A stretch of 23,091 bases of DNA from a virus. Location of the stretch: positions 1-23,091 of IMG/VR virus record IMGVR_UViG_3300017755_000115, one strand, 5' to 3'. The stretch's first letter is position 1. Each line of letters begins with the position of its first letter. Below the pieces are notes generated by a model that was given only the letters and a program-made list of their open reading frames with translations, was not told the origin of the DNA and did not search any database. This document shows positions 21,679 through 23,091 of this stretch, in pieces. The translations under genes were made by a program, and so were the position numbers.

Positions 21679-21924
21679 ATGGAATCAACTCAATGTTTAA
21701 GTTGTAAGCACTATCTAGGTGTTTTTAAAAATGGCATGCATTGTAATGCATTTCCCTCAGAATCAGGAAAAACAATTCCAAGCGAAATTTTTACAGGGCT
21801 ATTTGATCATCGCCTCAAGCATCCTGATGATAATGGTGTTTTTTGGGAAAAAGACGAAAATTTTATTAATGATTTTGGAGATGAAGATATAATTACGGAT
21901 ATGTCTGACCAACCTCCTCAATAG
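21679..21924 (+). CDS. Small Cys-rich (CxxC) protein, plus strand
   Basis: 81 residues. MESTQCLSCKHYLGVFKNGMHCNAFPSES... The CxxC pair (Cys6, Cys9) and a later HC (Cys22), followed by IPSEIFTGLFDHRLKHPDDNGVFWEKDE, match a known pattern of small phage and bacterial proteins ('C..C.h......C.aFP..IP.eI..G...H..p..gD.Gi.fe'), possibly metal-binding. No function is established that I can name. AAAGGTG lies 5 bases before the ATG. It is read opposite to all other late genes, and its last 32 bases overlap the 3' end of the MuF gene on the other strand. The C-terminus (DFGDEDIITDMSDQPPQ) is acidic and probably disordered. Confidence 0.75.
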   Translation: MESTQCLSCKHYLGVFKNGMHCNAFPSESGKTIPSEIFTGLFDHRLKHPDDNGVFWEKDENFINDFGDEDIITDMSDQPPQ

Positions 21925-23091
21925 TGGCGATAAAAGCTTTTTTTATAGACTCAGGAACATAAAAACCTAAGTCTAATGCTGTTCCAGTTTCCGCCCACAA
22001 TTCAGCGTGATTATGGCCAGCATATTCACTTACTAAATACCAATCATTTCGAGTAACTCCGTTTTGTTTTAATTTAGTGCCAAACAATCCTCCTGCTGTC
22101 TCGTCGTGAAAGCCAGTCAAAGGTTCTTTCCCTAATTGATAATCTATTTGATGCCAAGACTCATGCTTTGTTGTAGCGTATAAAGAATCATCTGCTACTG
22201 AAGAAATGCTCCATTTATTAAAATTTGGATTTTTATATAATTTTATTTGCTCTTTTATTTCTTTTATTCTTTTTTCAGCACCAAAAATTGTTTTATTTTT
22301 TACACCTTCTTCTATTCTTTTTAGTGTTAATTCCATATTAGTTATAAGTTGATCTCTTTTAAATTTCCAGTTTCTACGTTTTATATCGCGATTTTTCATC
22401 CTATTTGTAACATAATCTCTTTTCCACCCTAATATAAAATTATTTCTTTTTTCCCCTCTTCCCCACGCAGCTGCATTTGCATTTCTTGCCTTCATTTTTC
22501 TATTAAATAATCCTAAATGATTTACTTTTATGTTGTATCGACCTAAAGTATCTTCAAGGGCATCAGTAATAATTTCTAAATTAGCTTTACTAACTCCTTT
22601 AAAATTTATTTTACCATATTTATCAATAATCCTTCCTCCAAATGTAGTAGGCTTTCCAGTAAAATGTTTTTTTAAATGAGGAGGAAGAGCATCATCTCTT
22701 AATAAATTTTCTAATCTTTGTTGCGTTGATAAATTTTTTGATCTTAATCCACTCTTTTGAAGTCCTTTTGATTGAGTTACTGGATTTGGCAAGGGAGTTG
22801 GCTTAGGTAGTGGAGCAGCTGGAGGTGTAGGCTTAGGCCTAATTGTTGCGCCTTTTTCTTGAACTTCTTGAAATTCTATTCTTGGGCTAAGCTTACCACT
22901 AGGATCAAGAATACAATAGCAATAACCACCGCAAACGCTCCAGCCTGTTGCTGGCATACCTTGCTCTTCCCACTCTGCTAATGTTGCTTTTTGCCCTCCT
23001 CTCGGCGAACAATCGCCACAAATTTTATGCCCTGCAACAGTTATCCATGTAAAAATAGTTTTTTCATCAGGATCATAAGCTTGGAATGTTC
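21893..23091 (-). CDS. MuF-like minor head protein with C-terminal zincin domain (5' end outside window)
   Basis: 398 codons are visible; the frame stays open to the right edge, and an ATG at 22955-22957 is internal. The upstream part (TFQAYDPDEKTIFTWITVAGHKICGDCSPRGGQKATLAEWEEQGMPATGWSVCGGYCYC) carries the Cys-rich end of the Mu gpF/SPP1 gp7 head morphogenesis domain (CxxC...CxxxCxC). A proline-rich linker follows (PKPTPPAAPLPKPTPLP). The rest is basic and helical up to TTKHESWHQIDYQLG, a zinc metallopeptidase HExxH motif (22151-22165), and AGHNHAELWAETGTALDLGFYVPESIKKAF, whose Glu could be the third zinc ligand. By family MuF proteins sit near the portal and enter the cell with DNA. The zincin is likely a processing or effector domain. 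Confidence 0.75.
   Translation of the reverse strand, partial: TFQAYDPDEKTIFTWITVAGHKICGDCSPRGGQKATLAEWEEQGMPATGWSVCGGYCYCILDPSGKLSPRIEFQEVQEKGATIRPKPTPPAAPLPKPTPLPNPVTQSKGLQKSGLRSKNLSTQQRLENLLRDDALPPHLKKHFTGKPTTFGGRIIDKYGKINFKGVSKANLEIITDALEDTLGRYNIKVNHLGLFNRKMKARNANAAAWGRGEKRNNFILGWKRDYVTNRMKNRDIKRRNWKFKRDQLITNMELTLKRIEEGVKNKTIFGAEKRIKEIKEQIKLYKNPNFNKWSISSVADDSLYATTKHESWHQIDYQLGKEPLTGFHDETAGGLFGTKLKQNGVTRNDWYLVSEYAGHNHAELWAETGTALDLGFYVPESIKKAFIATIEEVGQTYP

Noticed and set aside
21893-22957. Complete 354-residue protein starting at ATG 22957
   Set aside because: The frame stays open to the window edge and the upstream residues complete a MuF-type Cys motif, so this ATG is internal.
1-23091. 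tRNA genes, insertion sequences, integrase or attachment site
   Set aside because: No cloverleaf-like sequence, transposase motif or integrase signature was seen on either strand; phage versus prophage state cannot be decided from this window.

Overview
The window is the late (virion) region plus a corner of the early region of a long-tailed, siphovirus-like phage or prophage of an unidentified AT-rich bacterium. The tail set (lambda-type frameshifted chaperone pair, 831-residue tape measure, tail tube, hub) indicates a long non-contractile tail. The A+T-rich composition, the giant YadA-head-repeat/S74 fibre and the Rad52-type annealing protein resemble marine phages, but the host cannot be named from this sequence. 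No integrase, terminase, portal, rRNA or tRNA is visible. Terminase and portal would be expected beyond the right edge.

Layout. Almost everything from the right edge down to about 2244 is on the minus strand, tightly packed with ATGA/TAATG stop-start overlaps, and reads right to left as one late unit. In order it holds: the C-terminal part of a MuF-like minor head protein carrying a zincin (HExxH) domain (21893-23091), scaffold (21012-21548), major capsid protein (20106-20993), a hairpin and a 52-codon gene, two small beta-rich virion proteins, a 1727-residue fibre (13957-19140), four small genes including a RuvC-like nuclease, a lysis cassette (GH108 muramidase and two small membrane proteins, 11677-12667), head-tail adaptor, tail terminator, tail tube, chaperones G/GT, tape measure, tail hub and a tail-tip protein. 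The fibre and lysis genes therefore interrupt the head-to-connector order.

Early corner. Four tiny plus-strand genes (1244-2181) are driven by a near-consensus sigma70-type promoter at 1170-1199. They end tail to tail with the late unit at a 60-bp GC-rich hairpin (2186-2245). Divergent from them, a minus-strand group encodes a 41-residue membrane peptide, a ribbon-helix-helix-like protein, a winged-helix-like protein and a Rad52/Rad22-like protein cut by the left edge. One further plus-strand gene (21679-21924, Cys-rich) sits opposite the end of the MuF gene.

Most notable: (1) a 13-bp word, TGTTTAAACGCTC, present four times in one orientation across unrelated genes and in different reading frames, with two partial copies, which could be a dispersed protein-binding site such as stoperators; (2) a MuF-zincin fusion; (3) a G GGA AAG slippery site identical to that of lambda G/GT, which exposes a T domain longer than the simple open frame; (4) about 68 tandem YadA-head repeats in the fibre with an intact S74 self-cleavage Ser/Lys pair; (5) a shared TTGTTATA motif at both plus-strand promoters.
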